Of a stretch of 64,000 nt of DNA, positions 62,206-64,000 are shown one piece after another. Numbering within the stretch: position 1 is the first letter of the stretch; the number at the start of each line of letters is the position of its first letter. Position numbers and translations under genes: made by a program. The notes below the pieces were generated by a model that was given only the letters and a program-made list of their open reading frames with translations, did no database searches and was not told the DNA's origin. This DNA is from Pseudoalteromonas phenolica. Lineage in GTDB: Bacteria; Pseudomonadota; Gammaproteobacteria; Enterobacterales; Alteromonadaceae. The DNA is taken from assembly GCF_005876835.1 (NCBI RefSeq), contig NZ_PPSW01000047.1:1-64000 (forward strand), read 5' to 3'.

Positions 62206-62639
62206 ATGTTTTCAGCCATAAATCTTCGAAAAGGCAGAGTATCAATCTCTGGAAGGTACTACGCAATCACTATAGCGACTCAAAATAGAAAAGAAATATT
62301 CACCCAACTGCACGTTAACCAGCTTTTAGGTCAAGAAATATATAAACTTGAAGATATACAATAATGCCAGATCATATTCATTTATTGATTAAACTGGGGT
62401 GCATTCTTGAATTGGGGCAAGTAATCAAATTTTTCAAAGGACGAACTGCGACTCTTTTAAGAAATACCGTAACAGGTAAGGTTTGGCAAAAAGGGTATTA
62501 CGATACATGTATAAGGCGAGAAGAAGAGCTGTTAAATCAAGCTAGATATATTATTACTAACCCATTGAGAAAAGGCTTGTGCGAACATGTGTCAGAATAT
62601 TCCTATTGGGATTGTATTTACTTAAATAACGCGAAATAA
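62206..62639 (+). pseudogene. REP-associated tyrosine transposase (RAYT), frameshifted
   Basis: Two frames together make a RAYT (Y1/IS200-like HUH) transposase. Residues from 62206 (RKGRVSISGRYYAITIATQNRKEIF) match the RAYT N terminus and stop at 62362-62364. The rest starts at 62364 with MPDHIHLLI, the HUH motif, and continues with GKVWQKGYYDTCIRREEELLNQARYIITNPLRKGL, which has the catalytic Tyr. Compared with intact relatives about 14 residues before MPDH are missing and the frame changes, so this copy is probably dead; re-initiation at the TAATG overlap is possible. It lies between the two halves of a REP unit, and its stop codon is inside the right-hand half. Confidence 0.85.
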
Positions 62640-62848
62640 ATTCGCTGCTACCAGGTGTTTAGCACGGTAGCACCGACTTTACGGCGGGTAAGCATTACTC
62701 ACATAAAACGCGAAATAAATTCGCTGCTACCAGGTTTTTAGCACGGTAGCACCGACTTTACGGCGGGTAAGCATTACTCACATAAAACGCGAAATAAATT
62801 TGCTGCTACCGAGGGTTTAGCACGATAGCACCGACTTTATGTCGGGTA
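62627..62848. repeat. REP family A: right half-unit after the RAYT, two full units and a terminal left half
   Basis: AACGCGAAATAAATTCGC-TGCTACC (62628-62652) is hairpin B of the unit whose hairpin A is at 62109-62134. Two full units start at 62665 and 62744 with linker AGCATTACTCACATAAAA, and a lone hairpin A (CGATAGCACCGAC..) starts at 62823. Two units carry ACGGCGGG instead of ATGTCGGG in the hairpin, which weakens it. Apart from the repeat, 62640-62946 holds only the AT-rich leader of the next gene. Confidence 0.93.
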
Positions 62849-62946
62849 ATCTTCTCAATTCCTTTCACAAAAAATTTGCTAAATGTAAATTTTAGGTTAA
62901 TAGTTTGTTTGTCCGATTTGGGGACAACTAACTGAAAGGAATAATC

Positions 62947-64000
62947 ATGAACTTAAAACACACCGCACTAGCAACCTTGTTATGCAGCTCCACTGCATTT
63001 GCCGCTATCCCTTACAAGAATGAGCAATACCAGTTCACTCAACCTAACGGTGAAGTGATCACCCTAATACTCAATGGTAATAGCTTTTACGCAGAGCAAA
63101 GAACGGCAGATGGTCGCCTCGTTGTTTTTGACAACGCATTAAAAGGCATGGCATATGCCAAATTAAATGACGAAGGGAGCAAGTTAATCTCAACTGGTGT
63201 TTTAGTGAGCGCTAAAAATCAGTTGGGCATTCAAAGTGCGAAGCTTCGCAAAGAACAAGCAGGGCTAAGCACCGAAGCCAAACAACGCTTAGTTGAAGCA
63301 CAGCAACATCATATGTTAGGCGAGCATGACGCACATACTCACTCAGTGCGATCTCGTATGCAAACCACACAAGTAGATGCGCAAATAACAGGACAGGTGA
63401 AAGGCCTTACTATCATTATCGACTTTCCTGATGAGCGAGGCACCATTAGTAAGGCGCAAATTGAGCGCTTTTTAAATAACGACACTTATACTGAATTCGG
63501 CAATGCGCAGTCGGTGAGAGGCTATTTCAAATCGGTGTCGGGTGGCAAGCTTGATTACACCAATACAGTTACCCAGTACTACACGGCGAAAAAGAACAAA
63601 GCCTACTATGCCGATTCAAGCTTGAGCTCAACGGTTCGCTCACAAGAGTTGATCAAAGAAGCGCTAGATTGGCTTGAGTACCAACAAGGTTTTGACTTTT
63701 CGACACTGACTACCAACAGTAGTAAGCAAATTCGTGGTTTAAACATTTTCTATGCAGGTAACTCTGACAGCAGTTGGTCAAAAGGCTTATGGCCACACAT
63801 GGCGCGTCTCAGTCCAAGATTTTGTGCCGACGGCGTCTGTACCGACCGCTACCAAATAACCGATATGCGCAGTAGTTTATCAATTGGCACCTTTGTGCAT
63901 GAATCTGGTCACTTAATCACAAATTGGCCTGACTTATACGATTACGACGGCAGCTCAGAAGGCTCGGTCGCCAGTTTTGGTGTAATGGGTTATGGCGCAA
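62947..64000 (+). CDS. M6-family metalloprotease, partial (right edge)
   Basis: The frame runs off the window after 351 codons. It begins with a signal peptide (MNLKHTALATLLCSSTAFA) preceded by AAGGA, then a propeptide region (about 20-150). The peptidase region starts near KGLTIIIDFPDERGTI, has SVRGYFKSVSGGKLDYTN typical of M6 (immune inhibitor A-like) proteases, and the zinc motif HESGH at 318-322 in GTFVHESGHLITNWPDLYDYDG. It should be a secreted zinc protease. The rest of the catalytic domain and any C-terminal domains lie outside the window. Confidence 0.9.
   Translation, partial: MNLKHTALATLLCSSTAFAAIPYKNEQYQFTQPNGEVITLILNGNSFYAEQRTADGRLVVFDNALKGMAYAKLNDEGSKLISTGVLVSAKNQLGIQSAKLRKEQAGLSTEAKQRLVEAQQHHMLGEHDAHTHSVRSRMQTTQVDAQITGQVKGLTIIIDFPDERGTISKAQIERFLNNDTYTEFGNAQSVRGYFKSVSGGKLDYTNTVTQYYTAKKNKAYYADSSLSSTVRSQELIKEALDWLEYQQGFDFSTLTTNSSKQIRGLNIFYAGNSDSSWSKGLWPHMARLSPRFCADGVCTDRYQITDMRSSLSIGTFVHESGHLITNWPDLYDYDGSSEGSVASFGVMGYGA

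Noticed and set aside
62206-62639. An intact IS200/IS605 element
   Set aside because: There is no tnpB, the frame is broken, and the ends are REP hairpins, so RAYT fits better.

Overview
The window reads as chromosomal DNA of a marine gammaproteobacterium of the Alteromonadales, most likely Pseudoalteromonas or a close relative. The evidence is moderate-to-low GC content, a LipL32-family lipoprotein (outside Leptospira known mainly from Pseudoalteromonas and other marine bacteria), several S9-type secreted peptidases, a HopJ-family protein, DUF6351 and DUF3429 proteins, and many chemotaxis and cyclic-di-GMP signalling genes. The genus is an inference. I saw no rRNA, tRNA, CRISPR array, prophage or complete insertion sequence. 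About 55 protein genes are supported; the last one runs off the right edge.

Layout. 0.1-4.4 kb: sigZ-like ECF sigma factor with arsH downstream, a HopJ-family protein, a secreted esterase, and a divergent LysE exporter / Lrp-AsnC pair. 4.7-9.6 kb: nitric oxide and iron handling, with nnrS divergent from norR (a sigma-54 promoter and NorR-like sites lie between them), two complementary bacterioferritin subunits and a YjdM zinc-ribbon protein. 9.7-20 kb: LipL32 homologue, S9 peptidase, ThrE-type exporter, glycosyltransferase, a large S9-like protein without its catalytic serine, an EamA exporter and a BMT5-like methyltransferase with a zinc finger. 20-32.4 kb: signalling block with a soluble CZB chemoreceptor, three GGDEF proteins (one also EAL), a PAS chemoreceptor, a YfcC-family transporter and hemH. 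32.5-40.5 kb: recQ-anmK, lipoprotein and hypothetical genes, a GGCT-like protein and a DUF6351 hydrolase. 40.7-47 kb: copper/silver efflux (His/Met-rich protein, DUF411 protein, CusB with fused CusF domains, CusA). 47.5-51.8 kb: TonB-dependent receptor with its own two-component system. 52-59 kb: LysE exporter, histidine kinase with HD-GYP response regulator, a solitary periplasmic binding protein and a second large kinase. 59-61.6 kb: LysR, DoxX and glutathionyl-hydroquinone reductase. 61.6-62.9 kb: REP arrays around a broken REP-associated tyrosine transposase (RAYT). 62.9-64 kb: start of an M6-family metalloprotease.

The most unusual structure is the REP/RAYT system. A roughly 78-bp palindromic unit occurs in at least five intergenic places. 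Each unit is two different hairpins facing each other, both beginning with GTAG on their own strand. The RAYT gene sits between the two halves of one such unit, in the place of its linker, so the short units look like internally deleted derivatives of the transposase element. The copy here is split by a frameshift and deletion. The array after cusA supplies the stop codon of that gene. A second REP family, also GTAG-headed, lies at 38 kb.
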